From Mycobacterium kyorinense (GTDB lineage Bacteria; Actinomycetota; Actinomycetes; Mycobacteriales; Mycobacteriaceae): 64,000 nt of DNA. Each line of letters begins with the position of its first letter. Within the stretch, counting starts at the first letter, position 1. Positions 52,005 through 61,418 of this stretch are shown here, in pieces. Below the pieces are notes generated by a model. That model searched no databases. It had not been told where the DNA came from and was given only the letters and a program-made list of their open reading frames with translations. Where the stretch lies: positions 62,001-126,000 of the forward strand of contig NZ_LQPE01000106.1 of NCBI RefSeq assembly GCF_002101735.1, given 5' to 3'. The translations under genes were made by a program, and so were the position numbers.

Positions 52005-52724
52005 ATGGCATCGGCAACCACAGACGGAAATACCCCCGAGGCGCGGATCCTCGTCGTCGACGACGAGGACAACATCGTCGAGCTGCTCTCGGTCAGCCTC
52101 AAATTCCAGGGCTTCGAGGTCTTCACCGCGACCAACGGTCCGGCCGCCTTGGACCTGGCGCGCGAGGTCAAGCCCGACGCGGTGATCCTCGACGTGATGA
52201 TGCCCGGGATGGACGGGTTCGGGGTGTTGCGCCGGTTGCGTGCCGATGGCATCGATGCGCCCGCACTGTTCTTGACCGCCCGCGACTCGCTGCAGGACAA
52301 GATCGCCGGGCTGACCCTCGGCGGCGACGACTACGTGACCAAACCGTTCAGCCTCGAAGAGGTGGTCGCGCGGCTGCGGGTCATCCTGCGGCGCGCCGGC
52401 AAGGGCGTCACCGAGCACCGCAACTCCCGGCTGACGTTCGCCGACATCGAACTCGACGAGGACACCCACGAGGTGTGGAAGGCGGGCGAGCCGGTGTCGC
52501 TGTCGCCGACCGAGTTCACGCTGTTGCGCTACTTCGTGATCAACGCCGGCACTGTGCTGAGCAAGCCGAAAATCCTCGACCATGTCTGGCGCTATGACTT
52601 CGGCGGCGACGTCAACGTCGTCGAGTCCTATGTGTCGTACCTGCGGCGCAAGATCGACACCGGGGAGAAGCGGCTGCTGCACACGCTGCGCGGAGTGGGA
52701 TACGTGCTGCGAGAACCGCGATGA
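52005..52724 (+). CDS. phoP: Two-component response regulator PhoP
   Basis: The 239-residue OmpR-type regulator is nearly identical, from memory, to M. tuberculosis PhoP (Rv0757). The receiver domain (about residues 14-125) has the acidic DDED pair, phospho-acceptor Asp63 in VILDVMMPGMDG and the Lys in DDYVTKPFS. The winged-helix DNA-binding domain (about 140-235) ends in VVESYVSYLRRKIDTGE and GVGYVLREPR. ATG 52005 has a GAGGGAA site 7 bases upstream. PhoP controls complex lipids, pH response and virulence genes. Confidence 0.97.
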   Translation: MASATTDGNTPEARILVVDDEDNIVELLSVSLKFQGFEVFTATNGPAALDLAREVKPDAVILDVMMPGMDGFGVLRRLRADGIDAPALFLTARDSLQDKIAGLTLGGDDYVTKPFSLEEVVARLRVILRRAGKGVTEHRNSRLTFADIELDEDTHEVWKAGEPVSLSPTEFTLLRYFVINAGTVLSKPKILDHVWRYDFGGDVNVVESYVSYLRRKIDTGEKRLLHTLRGVGYVLREPR

Positions 52725-52754
52725 GCCGCGGCGCGTTTGGCGAAGAATACGAGG

Positions 52755-54188
52755 ATGGCTAAATTCCGTCGACCGGCGGTGCCGCTGCGGGTGGGCCTTG
52801 TCGCCGCCACCCTGGTGCTGGTGGCGTGCGGGCTGGCGGTGTCGGGGATCGCGGTCACCTCGATTCTGCGCCACAGCCTGATCAACCGGGTGGACCAGAA
52901 CCTGGAGGACGCATCGCGCGGATGGGCGCAGGCGCCGCGGCGCTTCTCGCCAGTCCCGCGCGAAGGCCCGAACGTCGACCGGCCCCCGACCAACTTTTAC
53001 GTTCGCAGCATCGGTCGCGACGGACGCACCTGGACCGTCGTCAACGACCGCAACGCCGAGCCTGCGATCCCCGAAAACAACGACGTGGGTGCCGAGCCCA
53101 CGACCGTCGGATCCGTCGATAACTCCGGTGTGCAATGGCGGGCGGTTTCGGTGCGCGGGCCGCTCGGCCGGCTGATCACCGTGGCCTATGACCTCTCCGA
53201 CGTGCAACACACTGTGCGGTCGCTGGTCTGGCTGCAGGTCGGCATCGGTGCGGCGGTGCTTCTGGTAATCGGGATCGCCGGCTACGCGGTGGTGCACCGA
53301 AGCCTGCGGCCGCTGATCGAAGTGGAACAGATTGCCGCGGCCATCGCCGGTGGGCAGCTGGATCGGCGCATACCCGAACGTGACCCGCGCACCGAGGTGG
53401 GCCGACTTTCGTTGGCGCTCAACGGAATGCTGGCGCGACTGCAGCAAGCGGTGGCGTCGTCGGAGTCCTCGGCGGAGCAGGCGCGCACGTCGGAGGAACG
53501 GATGCGGCGGTTTATCACCGACGCCAGCCACGAGCTGCGCACACCGCTGACCACGATCCGCGGGTTCGCCGAGCTGTACCGCCAGGGCGCCGCCCGCGAC
53601 GTGGAGATGCTGATGTCGCGAATCGAGAGCGAATCGCGCCGGATCGGCCTGCTGGTCGACGACTTGCTGCTGCTGGCCCGCCTCGACGCGCAACGGCCAC
53701 TCGATCAGCACCGCGTCGATCTGCTGGCGCTGGCCAGCGACGCCGTGCACGACGCGCAGGCGATCGCCCCGAAACGCAAAATCGCGATGGACGTGCTCGA
53801 CGGCCCCGGCACGCCGGAGGTGCTCGGCGACGAGGCCCGGCTGCGCCAGGTGCTGAGCAACCTGATGGCCAACGCGCTGCAACACACCCCGGAAAGCGCT
53901 GACATCACCGTGCGGGTCGGAACGGACGGCGACAACGCTGTGCTGGAAGTCGCCGACGAGGGACCCGGCATGAGCCAGGAGGACGCGGCCCGAGTTTTCG
54001 AACGGTTCTATCGCACCGACTCGTCGCGGGCGCGCGCCAGCGGCGGCGCCGGGCTGGGCCTTTCGATCGTCGACTCGCTGGTGCATGCGCACGGCGGCAC
54101 CGTCTCGGTGACCACCGCGCCCGGCGAGGGCTGCCGCTTCCGGGTCAGCCTGCCGCGGGTGGCCGACGTGCCCGCGCACGTCGGCTGA
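52755..54188 (+). CDS. phoR: Sensor histidine kinase PhoR
   Basis: The 477-residue kinase has a first membrane helix (about residues 13-36), an extracytoplasmic sensor loop (about 37-157), a second helix (about 158-180), a HAMP domain (about 181-235) and the HisKA motif FITDASHELRTPLTTI with His259. The ATPase domain follows with N, G1 and G2 boxes (LRQVLSNLMANALQHTPE, DEGPGMSQEDAARVF, GGAGLGLSIVDSLV). ATG 52755 is 31 bases after phoP; a TTG at 52737 is an alternative. It phosphorylates PhoP. Confidence 0.96.
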   Translation: MAKFRRPAVPLRVGLVAATLVLVACGLAVSGIAVTSILRHSLINRVDQNLEDASRGWAQAPRRFSPVPREGPNVDRPPTNFYVRSIGRDGRTWTVVNDRNAEPAIPENNDVGAEPTTVGSVDNSGVQWRAVSVRGPLGRLITVAYDLSDVQHTVRSLVWLQVGIGAAVLLVIGIAGYAVVHRSLRPLIEVEQIAAAIAGGQLDRRIPERDPRTEVGRLSLALNGMLARLQQAVASSESSAEQARTSEERMRRFITDASHELRTPLTTIRGFAELYRQGAARDVEMLMSRIESESRRIGLLVDDLLLLARLDAQRPLDQHRVDLLALASDAVHDAQAIAPKRKIAMDVLDGPGTPEVLGDEARLRQVLSNLMANALQHTPESADITVRVGTDGDNAVLEVADEGPGMSQEDAARVFERFYRTDSSRARASGGAGLGLSIVDSLVHAHGGTVSVTTAPGEGCRFRVSLPRVADVPAHVG

Positions 54189-54228
54189 GCCGGCCAATTC
54201 AGCAGGCTCGCGGAGATACAGTCACGCA

Positions 54229-54912
54229 ATGGTCATGGCGAATGACGACGGTTCTCCCCGGGACTCCACGGCCGCGCTCGCCGCGTTGTATGCGGCGGAG
54301 CGAACCGACGTGCAGAACATTCTCGGCCACGCACTGACGTTGGTGAGTGTTCTGGTGGCCTACGCCACGGTGATCGGTGCGGCCTGGGCGACGAGGCCAG
54401 ATACCATCCCGCACTACTTGATTCCGATGATTCCGATACCCGCACTGCTGGTCATTGCGTGGCACTCGCAGCTGAACAGTCGCGTGTGGGCGCACAATCA
54501 GGTCATCTTCGTACTCGAGCAGCGGCTCTTGGACCAGATCCCCAGCATCACGAACCCGACCCGGCTTTGGATCGGGCATACGAGCGGACGGCTGGTCAAC
54601 GAGATCCCGATCCTGTTGAAAGAGCGGCGATTTGGGATGGCCGCGGCGAGCATCATCACCTACGGTGGCGTCCTGACAATCGTGTTGGCCCTGACGGTGT
54701 CAAGTCTGGTGGTGCCCATCGTCGTCTACCAGGATTGGCAGTGGCTGGCATGGACGATGGCGGCTGTTTACGCGATTGCTCTGGTTCTGCTGGCCGCGTC
54801 GTACAAGTCCACGTTCGGGGTCAATATCGCGAGGATGGACGAGTGGGCGAAATCCGCCCACGCCACCTTTCCCGATCAATTCAAGACGACGCACGGCTAC
54901 CGGGAAGGCTGA
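54229..54912 (+). CDS. Four-helix membrane protein, unrecognised
   Basis: The 227-residue protein has predicted membrane helices near residues 33-53, 62-77, 135-160 and 170-193, with soluble ends. Between helices 2 and 3 is a polar region ([20 protein letters not shown]). It resembles no family I can name. Starts ATG 54229 and ATG 54235 are both possible. It is 40 bp after phoR and overlaps the convergent HIT gene by 16 bp. M. tuberculosis has no gene here in my recollection, so it may be an insertion. Confidence 0.75.
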   Translation: MVMANDDGSPRDSTAALAALYAAERTDVQNILGHALTLVSVLVAYATVIGAAWATRPDTIPHYLIPMIPIPALLVIAWHSQLNSRVWAHNQVIFVLEQRLLDQIPSITNPTRLWIGHTSGRLVNEIPILLKERRFGMAAASIITYGGVLTIVLALTVSSLVVPIVVYQDWQWLAWTMAAVYAIALVLLAASYKSTFGVNIARMDEWAKSAHATFPDQFKTTHGYREG

Positions 54913-55316
54913 TGGGTCAGCTCGGCCAGTGCGGCTTTGATCTTGGCCTGCGCCTCGTCGAGCGACTGCGGCGACGGGTTGCGGTCGACGTTGGCGAAGC
55001 CGAAGTCGCTGAGGCTGCGGGTGGGGAAGACGTGCACGTGTAGGTGCGGCACCTCGAGTCCGGCGATGATGACCCCGGACCGTTTGGTGTCGAAGGCCCG
55101 GCACACCGCCTTACCGATCAGCTGCGCCACCGCCATGACCCGGCCGAACGTTTCCTGGTCGACGTCTTGCCAGTTGTCGATTTCGGCGCGCGGCACCACC
55201 AGCGTGTGCCCCTGGGTCATCGGCTCGATGGTCAGAAACGCGACGGTCTCGTCGTCCTCGTAGACGAACCGACCGGGGATTTCGCCGTTGATGATCTTGG
55301 TGAAGACAGTGGCCAT
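54897..55316 (-). CDS. HIT-family nucleotide-binding hydrolase (Rv0759c-like)
   Basis: The 139-residue protein has the histidine triad HLHVHVFP (His91, His93, His95) and the N-terminal [20 protein letters not shown] of the HINT/Fhit branch. It should hydrolyse nucleoside phosphoramidates or dinucleotides. The order phoP-phoR-HIT is that of M. tuberculosis. Its start codon (55314-55316) overlaps the start codon of the divergent MNT gene (55315-55317) by two bases. Confidence 0.93.
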   Translation of the reverse strand: MATVFTKIINGEIPGRFVYEDDETVAFLTIEPMTQGHTLVVPRAEIDNWQDVDQETFGRVMAVAQLIGKAVCRAFDTKRSGVIIAGLEVPHLHVHVFPTRSLSDFGFANVDRNPSPQSLDEAQAKIKAALAELTHQPSR

Positions 55317-55623
55317 GCATCACAGCATATCGGTGCTGCTCGCCAAACACCGCCGTGACATCCTCGCTCTGGCCCAGCGGCACAAGGCAAGTCACGTGCG
55401 CGTGTTCGGCTCTGCGGCGCGCGGCGACGATGTATCCGCAAGCGACATCGACTTGGTTGTGCGGTTCTCACCCGATGCCGACGTCTTTGATCTCGCCGAC
55501 CTGACAGTCGCTTTGGAAGAGCTGACCGGACTGCACGTCGACGTGGTGTCGGATCGTGGAATTCGTTGGGGTTCAGACGCGATTACCGCCGAGGGGCGCG
55601 GCCCCTGTGAGCGAATCCTCTGA
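55315..55623 (+). CDS. MNT-type nucleotidyltransferase (antitoxin of a HEPN-MNT pair)
   Basis: The 102-residue protein has the minimal nucleotidyltransferase signature [15 protein letters not shown] (residues 32-46), with Asp44 and Asp46 as metal ligands, then [14 protein letters not shown] proteins adenylylate and neutralise HEPN ribonucleases. ATG 55315 overlaps the HIT start on the other strand; GTG 55333 is an alternative. No ribosome site fits, so it may be leaderless. Its stop overlaps the HEPN start by 17 bp. Confidence 0.85.
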   Translation: MHHSISVLLAKHRRDILALAQRHKASHVRVFGSAARGDDVSASDIDLVVRFSPDADVFDLADLTVALEELTGLHVDVVSDRGIRWGSDAITAEGRGPCERIL

Positions 55624-55843
55624 CCCACAACGAGATCGCACGGTCGCGACACTCAAGGTGGCCCGCCTGCCTGATGGGTTTGTCGCCGCGCACCCGGATG
55701 TGGCCTGGCGAAGCATGAAAGCCACGCGCAACATCGTGGCCCACCAATACGACCACCTTGACTACGAAATCATCTGGAATGCCTTGGCGCGCCAGCTACC
55801 CGTCGAAGCCGACCGGATAAGGATGGTCTTCGAGGATCGCTAG
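55607..55843 (+). CDS. Short HEPN/DUF86-type protein (possible toxin, N-terminally reduced)
   Basis: The 78-residue protein contains RNIVAHQYDH (Arg41, His46), the Rx4-6H active-site motif of HEPN RNases with the Tyr (Tyr48) that MNT partners adenylylate. Preceding FVAAHPDVAWRSMKAT matches the DUF86 core. Full-length members have 110-130 residues; here about 35-50 residues of the N-terminal helices are missing. GTG 55607 is the only reasonable start. It may be decayed or a minimal form. Its stop overlaps the SDR stop (convergent). Confidence 0.75.
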   Translation: MSESSDPQRDRTVATLKVARLPDGFVAAHPDVAWRSMKATRNIVAHQYDHLDYEIIWNALARQLPVEADRIRMVFEDR

Positions 55844-56718
55844 CCTCGATGGGCTTGAACCAAGTCGTGCAACTCCTCGACCGACCACGGTGGGGAGTCG
55901 TGGTGGTCGCGGTATGCGATGACAGCGGGCGTGGGCCGCGGGTATCGGCCGACGAAACCACCTGAGGCGACGAAGATTCCACCGGTCACCTGTGCGGCGA
56001 GGTCACTGGCCAGGTAGGCATACAGCGGCGCCACGTAATCCGGTGGTGCGACGTCCAGCGAGCCGTGCATGCCGGCCTCGTCCAGCAGGCCTCGCCGGTG
56101 CAGGTCTTTGATGTGGGCTTCGTAGCCCGGCCCGCTGGACAGCCGGGTCCGTGCGCCCGGACACACCACGTTGGCCCGCACCTTGTGTTGCTTGAGTTCT
56201 GCGGCGATGGCCAGCGTCAGACTGTTGACGCCGCCCTTGCCGGCCGGATAGCCAGTGCCGCCGTAGTCGCCGAGGAACGCCGACGAGCTGGTGTTGACGA
56301 TGCTGCCGCCGCCCTGCGCGACCATCTTCGGCGCGGCCGCGCGGCAGGTGGCGAACACCGTGCCCAGGTGCGCGTCGAGCAGCTCGCGAAACTGCGCCGG
56401 AGTGATGTCCAGGATCGACGAACCCGCCGGCTCGGCGATGCCCGCGCAGTTCACCAGGATGTCGATGGCGCCGAATTCGTCAATGCACCCGTCCACCAAG
56501 GCCTCTGCAATTGCCTGGTCGGCCGGTGACCCCGCGTGGGCCACCGCGCGGCCGCCGTCTGCAGTGATGGCTGCCGCCGTTTTGCATGCCGCGTCGGGAT
56601 CTCGGCCGTTGACCACCACGGCGGCGCCGTGTTGCGCCAGTAACGCCGCCACCGCCGCGCCGATCCCGCGCGACCCGCCGACCACCACGGCGCCGCGGCC
56701 GGCCAGCAGCGGACTCAC
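55840..56718 (-). CDS. SDR family oxidoreductase
   Basis: The 292-residue protein has VVGGSRGIGAAVAALLA, NGRDPDAA, NCAGIAEPA, NTSSSAFLGD and YPAGKGGVNS. A 30-residue C-terminal tail (RYPRPTPAVIAYRDHHD) is unusual. The start is GTG 56718, overlapping the stop of the upstream Rv0760c-like gene. It is the last gene of the cyp51 operon. Confidence 0.88.
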   Translation of the reverse strand: MSPLLAGRGAVVVGGSRGIGAAVAALLAQHGAAVVVNGRDPDAACKTAAAITADGGRAVAHAGSPADQAIAEALVDGCIDEFGAIDILVNCAGIAEPAGSSILDITPAQFRELLDAHLGTVFATCRAAAPKMVAQGGGSIVNTSSSAFLGDYGGTGYPAGKGGVNSLTLAIAAELKQHKVRANVVCPGARTRLSSGPGYEAHIKDLHRRGLLDEAGMHGSLDVAPPDYVAPLYAYLASDLAAQVTGGIFVASGGFVGRYPRPTPAVIAYRDHHDSPPWSVEELHDLVQAHRG

Positions 56719-57140
56719 TCCGTGTTGCCGAATGTCATCATGTCGAGGTTCCAGTAGCCGCGCATGTTGGTGATCAGCCCGGCGTCGTTGACCCGGTAGG
56801 TGAACACGCCCCGCACACTGCTGGTGATCCCGTTGTCGAACTTGCTGTCCAGCACCAGGATATGCGCGATTTCGTTGGGGGAACTCGACGGAAACGTCTC
56901 CTCGCAGGTGATCGTCAGCTGGTTGGCGGCGATGTTGGTGTCGTAGAACCCCGCAACGCCGTCCTTGCCCCGCACACCGGTGCCGTCGGGGTTGGTGACG
57001 GCCTTGCCGATCGGGTCCTCGACCACGACGTCGTCGGCCATCAGTGCCAGCCAGCCCTCCCGATCGTGGGCCTGCACGCACCGCCACGACGCCTGCGAGG
57101 CGGCCAACGCGGGTGATTGCTGAACGGTTTCTTGCGACAT
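56715..57140 (-). CDS. Ketosteroid-isomerase-fold protein, Rv0760c-like
   Basis: The 141-residue protein closely follows Rv0760c from memory (WRCVQAHDREGWLALMADDV, VVEDPIGKAVTNPDG, CEETFPSSSPNEIAHILVL, NMRGYWNLDMMTFGN). It has the cone-shaped KSI fold; the M. tuberculosis protein was reported to bind steroid-like ligands. ATG 57140 has GGAG 6 bases upstream. It lies 15 bp after the FMN oxidoreductase in the cyp51 operon. Confidence 0.92.
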   Translation of the reverse strand: MSQETVQQSPALAASQASWRCVQAHDREGWLALMADDVVVEDPIGKAVTNPDGTGVRGKDGVAGFYDTNIAANQLTITCEETFPSSSPNEIAHILVLDSKFDNGITSSVRGVFTYRVNDAGLITNMRGYWNLDMMTFGNTE

Positions 57141-57155
57141 CGTCAACTCCAATCT

Positions 57156-59153
57156 CTAGATGGCGCAGGCGGCGCGGGCGCCGTCTTCGGTGGCTTTGCG
57201 GATCAGTCCCAGGCCGGTGCAGTCGCCGGCGGCGTGTATTTCGGTGTCGGGCATGGCAGTTACCAGTGCGTCCAACAATGTGGTGTCGGGTTGCGGGGTG
57301 CCGGCGACGACGACGGTGTCGGCCCGCAGGCGGCGCGTGGTTCCGCGATCCGGCGTGAAAATCACGGCGTCTTCGGTGATCTGTTCGACGGCGGCCCGGA
57401 CGTGGACTGCGACCCCGAGGCGGTCGAGGCGGTCCATGTGTTCGGTTCTGCGTTTGAGGCCCACTTCGGGGGCAATCGCCTTGCCGGACTCCAAGATTGA
57501 CACCAGGCGGTCGCGGGCGGCCAGGAACTCGGCCAGCTCGAGCGCCACCAGGTCGCCGCCGATGATCGCGACGCGCCGGCCGACGGGCATCCAGGCGTGG
57601 GTGGCTTTGCGCATCAGTGTCGGGCGGATCAGCCGCTGCCTGCGCCCGGCAAACATCTCGCGCAGCGCCGGGCCGGTCCGCACATGCGGAAGATCGGCGC
57701 CGGGAATTTCGGGAACCGTGACTTTGCCGCCGGTTGCCACGATGATGCTCTGCGGCGCGAGGCCTGCCACGTCGGCAGCTGAAACGGCATGATTCAACAC
57801 GACTTTCGCGCTGCTGCGGGCGATCTCGTCGCGCAGGTACCGTAGGAACGGCTCGTTCTCCGGGTGCAGCACCGCCGCCCAGAGCAGCGCACCGCCCAGC
57901 TGGCCGTGGCGTTCGAACAGCGTCACTCGATGCCCGCGTTCGGACGCGACGCGGGCAGCTTCCAGACCGGCCGGGCCGCCGCCGATCACCATCACCCGCT
58001 TTGCTTTCGTGGTATGCCCCGGCGTCAGCTCGCGCTCTTTGCCGGTGCGGGGGTTGACCGCGCAGTCGACGGAGAACCGCTGTTCCATTGCATCGATGCA
58101 GTTTTCACACGAGATGCACTTGCGGATCCGACGGGCCTGACCTGTTTGCAGCTTGCGGGGCAACTCGGCGTCGGCGAGCAGCGGGCGGCCCATCGCGATG
58201 AAATCGGCGCGCCCGACGGCCAGGATCTGTTCCGCCCGGGCCGGATCGTGGATCCGCCCGACGGCGATCACCGGCACGTCGACCACTTCTTTGACCGCGG
58301 CCGCGGCGCCGACGTTGAGTGCGTCGCCGTCATCGGCGCCGTTGACCATCTGCGTGACCAGCCGGTCGATCACTCCGCCGCTGACGTGGAAGGCGTCCAC
58401 CCCGGCGGCCACCAGTTGCGGTGCCACCTGGGCGGTTTCGTAGATGGGACGGCCGCCGGCGACCCGCTCGTATCCGGAAATCCGCAGTGTGATCGGCAGC
58501 GCGTCGCCAATCTCGGAGCGGATCGCCGCCAGCGTCTCCAGGACGATGCGCAGGCGGCCCCGCACCGAGTCGCCGCGGTAGTCGTCGGTGCGCCGGTTGC
58601 GTTGCGGGGCAAGGAAAGAGCCCAGCAGCATGTAGCCGTGCGCGGCATGCAGCTCGATGCCGTCATAGCCGGCCTCGGCGGCCCGTCGCACCGCGGCTTT
58701 GAACAGGTCGAGCACCTCGGTGAGTTGCTCGGTGGTGATCTCCGCCGACGGCCGCCCGGTCAGATACGACGGGATCACCGACGGTCCCAGCGACGTCACG
58801 CCGTGCATCTCGGGTCCCAAGCCGTCGGGCCCGGCGTGCACGATCTGCGGCTGGATCTTGGCGCCGTGTTCGTGCACCGCCTCCACCAGCCTGCGGTGTG
58901 CGTCGACGGCGGCGTCGGTGCCGAGATGCAGCCCGCCCGGTGTTTCGGGATGCCGGTGGTCAACCCCGGTGGCGCCCACCGTGATCAGCCCGACCCCACC
59001 TTGGGCGCGGGCGGCGAAGTAGTCGCAGGTGCGTTGCGACGGCAGGCCCTCCGGGGTGCCGTACATGGTTTCCATCGGCGACATCACCAGCCGGTTGCGC
59101 AGCGACATGTTGCCGATGCGGCCCGGCGCCAGGAGGTGGCGAAAGGAGTTCAC
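57156..59153 (-). CDS. FadH/BaiCD-like FMN/FAD/4Fe-4S enoate reductase
   Basis: The 665-residue enzyme has an old-yellow-enzyme TIM barrel (about residues 1-340; GYDGIELHAAHGYMLLGSFL), a 4Fe-4S cluster site KCISCENCIDAMEQRF and CAVNP (C-x2-C-x2-C-x11-C), and an FAD/NAD(P) domain (VMVIGGGPAGLEAARVASER, VAIIGGDLVALELAEFLA). This is the layout of 2,4-dienoyl-CoA reductase and steroid delta-4-reductases such as BaiCD. GTG 59153 overlaps the upstream stop. It reduces a conjugated enoyl-CoA or 3-oxo-4-ene steroid. Confidence 0.9.
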   Translation of the reverse strand: MNSFRHLLAPGRIGNMSLRNRLVMSPMETMYGTPEGLPSQRTCDYFAARAQGGVGLITVGATGVDHRHPETPGGLHLGTDAAVDAHRRLVEAVHEHGAKIQPQIVHAGPDGLGPEMHGVTSLGPSVIPSYLTGRPSAEITTEQLTEVLDLFKAAVRRAAEAGYDGIELHAAHGYMLLGSFLAPQRNRRTDDYRGDSVRGRLRIVLETLAAIRSEIGDALPITLRISGYERVAGGRPIYETAQVAPQLVAAGVDAFHVSGGVIDRLVTQMVNGADDGDALNVGAAAAVKEVVDVPVIAVGRIHDPARAEQILAVGRADFIAMGRPLLADAELPRKLQTGQARRIRKCISCENCIDAMEQRFSVDCAVNPRTGKERELTPGHTTKAKRVMVIGGGPAGLEAARVASERGHRVTLFERHGQLGGALLWAAVLHPENEPFLRYLRDEIARSSAKVVLNHAVSAADVAGLAPQSIIVATGGKVTVPEIPGADLPHVRTGPALREMFAGRRQRLIRPTLMRKATHAWMPVGRRVAIIGGDLVALELAEFLAARDRLVSILESGKAIAPEVGLKRRTEHMDRLDRLGVAVHVRAAVEQITEDAVIFTPDRGTTRRLRADTVVVAGTPQPDTTLLDALVTAMPDTEIHAAGDCTGLGLIRKATEDGARAACAI

Positions 59154-60229
59154 CGGCTGAAGCGACCCGCGAAGGCGCGCAGTGGCAGGTCGGCACTGGT
59201 GAGGATGCCGGGCGGCGCGTCGACAACCGCCCGGATCGCGTTGAGCGCGGGCATGCCGGTGACGGTCATGCCGATCGCCGCGAACGACTCGACCGACGAG
59301 AAGTCGGTGCCCGGCTTGGGCAAAATCAGATGCTTGCTGTAGATGCAGGGGTCACCCTGGATCTTGGTGACGTAGCAGCCCTGAATGTCCCAGTGCGGGT
59401 TGGTATGTGGCGTCATCTGCCATTCCAGATGCAGCTCCACCCGCGGCACCCCGTCGACGGTGCCGACGTACTGGAACGCTGCACCGCCGACCGACCCGGC
59501 CGGCAGCCGATACCAGCCGAGGTCGACGTCCTTGGTGCAGGCACCCAATTCGTAGTGGAAGGTGACCTCGTCGAGCGCGATGTCGAGGCAGTCGGCCATC
59601 AGCCGCACGCCGTCTTCGAACACCCGGGTGCCTTGCTCCAGCAGCCGTGGCACCTCGGGGTCGTCGACGGGGCGGCCGAACCCGCAGTTGGCCCACGTCG
59701 GTGCCGAGTGGTGGCACGACACGTCGACCGATTCGATGCAGGTGACGTTCTCGATGTCGGCCACGTCGGCGCTGTGCACGATCGTCAGGATCTGCGCCAG
59801 ACCGGGATTCATCCCGGTGCCGTAGAAGCTGGACCGCCCGCGCTGGCAGGCGTCCTGGAAGACTTCGGCTTCGGTACGGCCGTCCGGCAACCGGTGGTTG
59901 GTGTTGCGGTGGTGACCGGTCACCCAGTCCGCGGTGGTGACGACGTTGATGCCGGACTCGAGCACCCGTTCGTAGAGCGCCAGGTCCGGCCACACCCCGT
60001 GGAAGGTCACACAATCCGGGCGTGCGGCGATGATCTCGTCGACCGTCCCGGTGGCCAGCACCCCAAGCGGCTCCATGCCGGCGATCTCACCGACGTCGCG
60101 GCCCACCTTCTCCGGCGAATAGCAGTGCAGACCAACCAGTTCCAGGTCCGGGTGCCGGCCGATCCGTTTGATCATCTCGGTCCCGACGTTCCCGGACGCC
60201 ACCTGGAACACCCGCAGCGGGCCGGCCAT
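59150..60229 (-). CDS. Dihydrodipicolinate-reductase-like NAD(P)-binding protein
   Basis: The 359-residue protein begins with the Rossmann motif LRVFQVASGNVGTEMIKRIG, then LVGLHCYSPEKVGRDVGE. This matches the DHDP-reductase-like group found often in actinobacterial lipid operons. The C-terminal domain has SFYGTGMNPGLAQIL and VSCHHSAPTWANCGFG. The catalytic role is unknown. ATG 60229 lies 4 bases after the adhB stop. Such proteins, in my experience of the family, accompany monooxygenase and P450 genes. Confidence 0.85.
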   Translation of the reverse strand: MAGPLRVFQVASGNVGTEMIKRIGRHPDLELVGLHCYSPEKVGRDVGEIAGMEPLGVLATGTVDEIIAARPDCVTFHGVWPDLALYERVLESGINVVTTADWVTGHHRNTNHRLPDGRTEAEVFQDACQRGRSSFYGTGMNPGLAQILTIVHSADVADIENVTCIESVDVSCHHSAPTWANCGFGRPVDDPEVPRLLEQGTRVFEDGVRLMADCLDIALDEVTFHYELGACTKDVDLGWYRLPAGSVGGAAFQYVGTVDGVPRVELHLEWQMTPHTNPHWDIQGCYVTKIQGDPCIYSKHLILPKPGTDFSSVESFAAIGMTVTGMPALNAIRAVVDAPPGILTSADLPLRAFAGRFSR

Positions 60230-60233
60230 ACCG

Positions 60234-61361
60234 CTACCGGTCGTCGTCGGTGTAGCGGATGACGCCACGAATGTTCTTGCCGTCCAGCATGTCCTGGTAG
60301 CCGTCGTTGATCTGCTCCAGCTTGTACTGGCGGGTGATCATGTCGTCGAGGTTCAGCTTGCCCGCCTTGTACATCGACAGCAGCTGCGGGATGTCGTACT
60401 GCGGGTTGCCGCCGCCGAAGATGGTGCCCTGCAGGTTCTTTTGCATCAAGGTCAGCATCGCCAGGTTCAGCGTGACCTGGTTGTCGATCAGGCTGCCGAT
60501 GGCGGTCAGCACGCAGGTGCCGCCCTTGGCGGTCATGATCATGTAGTTCTCGACGTCGGCCCCGTGGAGTTCGCCGACGGTGACGATCACCTTCTTGGCC
60601 ATCAGGCCGTAGGTGATCTCCATGATGCCCGCCAGCGCGGCGTTGATGTCTGGATAGACATGGGTGGCACCGAATTTCAGCGCCTGGTCGCGCTTCCACT
60701 CGACCGGGTCGATCGCAAAGATGTAGCGGGCGCCGGCGTTGACCGCTCCCTGCAGCGCGGCCATGCCGACACCGCCGATGCCGACGATGGCCACGTCGTC
60801 GCCGGGGCGGATGTCGGCGGTGCGGGTGGCCGAACCGTAACCGGTGGTGACGCCGCAACCCACCAGGGCCGCCACCTCGAACGGCACCGACGGGTCGATC
60901 TTCACCACCGAACTCTTGTGCACCACCATGTACGGGGAGAACGTGCCCAGCAGGGTCATCGGGTAGACGTTTTGGCCGCGCGCCTGAATGCGGAAGCTTC
61001 CGTCGGAAACCGACGCGCCGTTGAGCAGCCCGGCCCCCAGGTCACACAGGTTGCGCATGCCCGCCTGACATGTCTGACATTTGCCGCAGGACGGGATGAA
61101 CGACAGCACCACGTGATCGCCCACCGCGATGTCCTCGACACCGGGGCCGACCTCCGTGACGATGCCCGCACCCTCGTGACCGCCGAGCACCGGGAAGCCC
61201 GCCATCGGGATGCCGCCGGTGACCAGGTGGTGGTCGGAGTGGCACATCCCGGCCGCTTCCATCTGGATCTTGACCTCGTCCTTGCGCGGGTCACCGATCT
61301 CGATCTCCTCGACCGACCACGGCTGGTTGAACTCCCAGAGCAGCGCGCCCTTTGTTTTCAC
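60234..61361 (-). CDS. adhB: Zinc-dependent alcohol dehydrogenase AdhB (NDMA-dependent type)
   Basis: The 375-residue medium-chain dehydrogenase has the catalytic zinc residues Cys40 and His62 (GHEGAG) and Cys in VGCGVTTGYG, and four structural-zinc cysteines (Cys92, Cys95, Cys98, Cys106). The NAD motif is VGIGGVGMAALQGAVNAGA. It matches Rv0761c in length and in neighbours. It oxidises a primary alcohol to an aldehyde; the tightly bound NAD type is recycled by another acceptor. It is 57 bp after the Rv0762c-like gene. Confidence 0.94.
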   Translation of the reverse strand: MKTKGALLWEFNQPWSVEEIEIGDPRKDEVKIQMEAAGMCHSDHHLVTGGIPMAGFPVLGGHEGAGIVTEVGPGVEDIAVGDHVVLSFIPSCGKCQTCQAGMRNLCDLGAGLLNGASVSDGSFRIQARGQNVYPMTLLGTFSPYMVVHKSSVVKIDPSVPFEVAALVGCGVTTGYGSATRTADIRPGDDVAIVGIGGVGMAALQGAVNAGARYIFAIDPVEWKRDQALKFGATHVYPDINAALAGIMEITYGLMAKKVIVTVGELHGADVENYMIMTAKGGTCVLTAIGSLIDNQVTLNLAMLTLMQKNLQGTIFGGGNPQYDIPQLLSMYKAGKLNLDDMITRQYKLEQINDGYQDMLDGKNIRGVIRYTDDDR

Positions 61362-61418
61362 CGCGAACCTGCTTTCAACTAGTTGGTGGGGACCTGTGCG
61401 ACAGCGTAGTGACGTGGG

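Noticed and set aside
51918..54197. 759-codon minus-strand frame across phoP and phoR
   Set aside because: phoP and phoR on the plus strand are unmistakable; the opposite frame is a codon-bias artefact.
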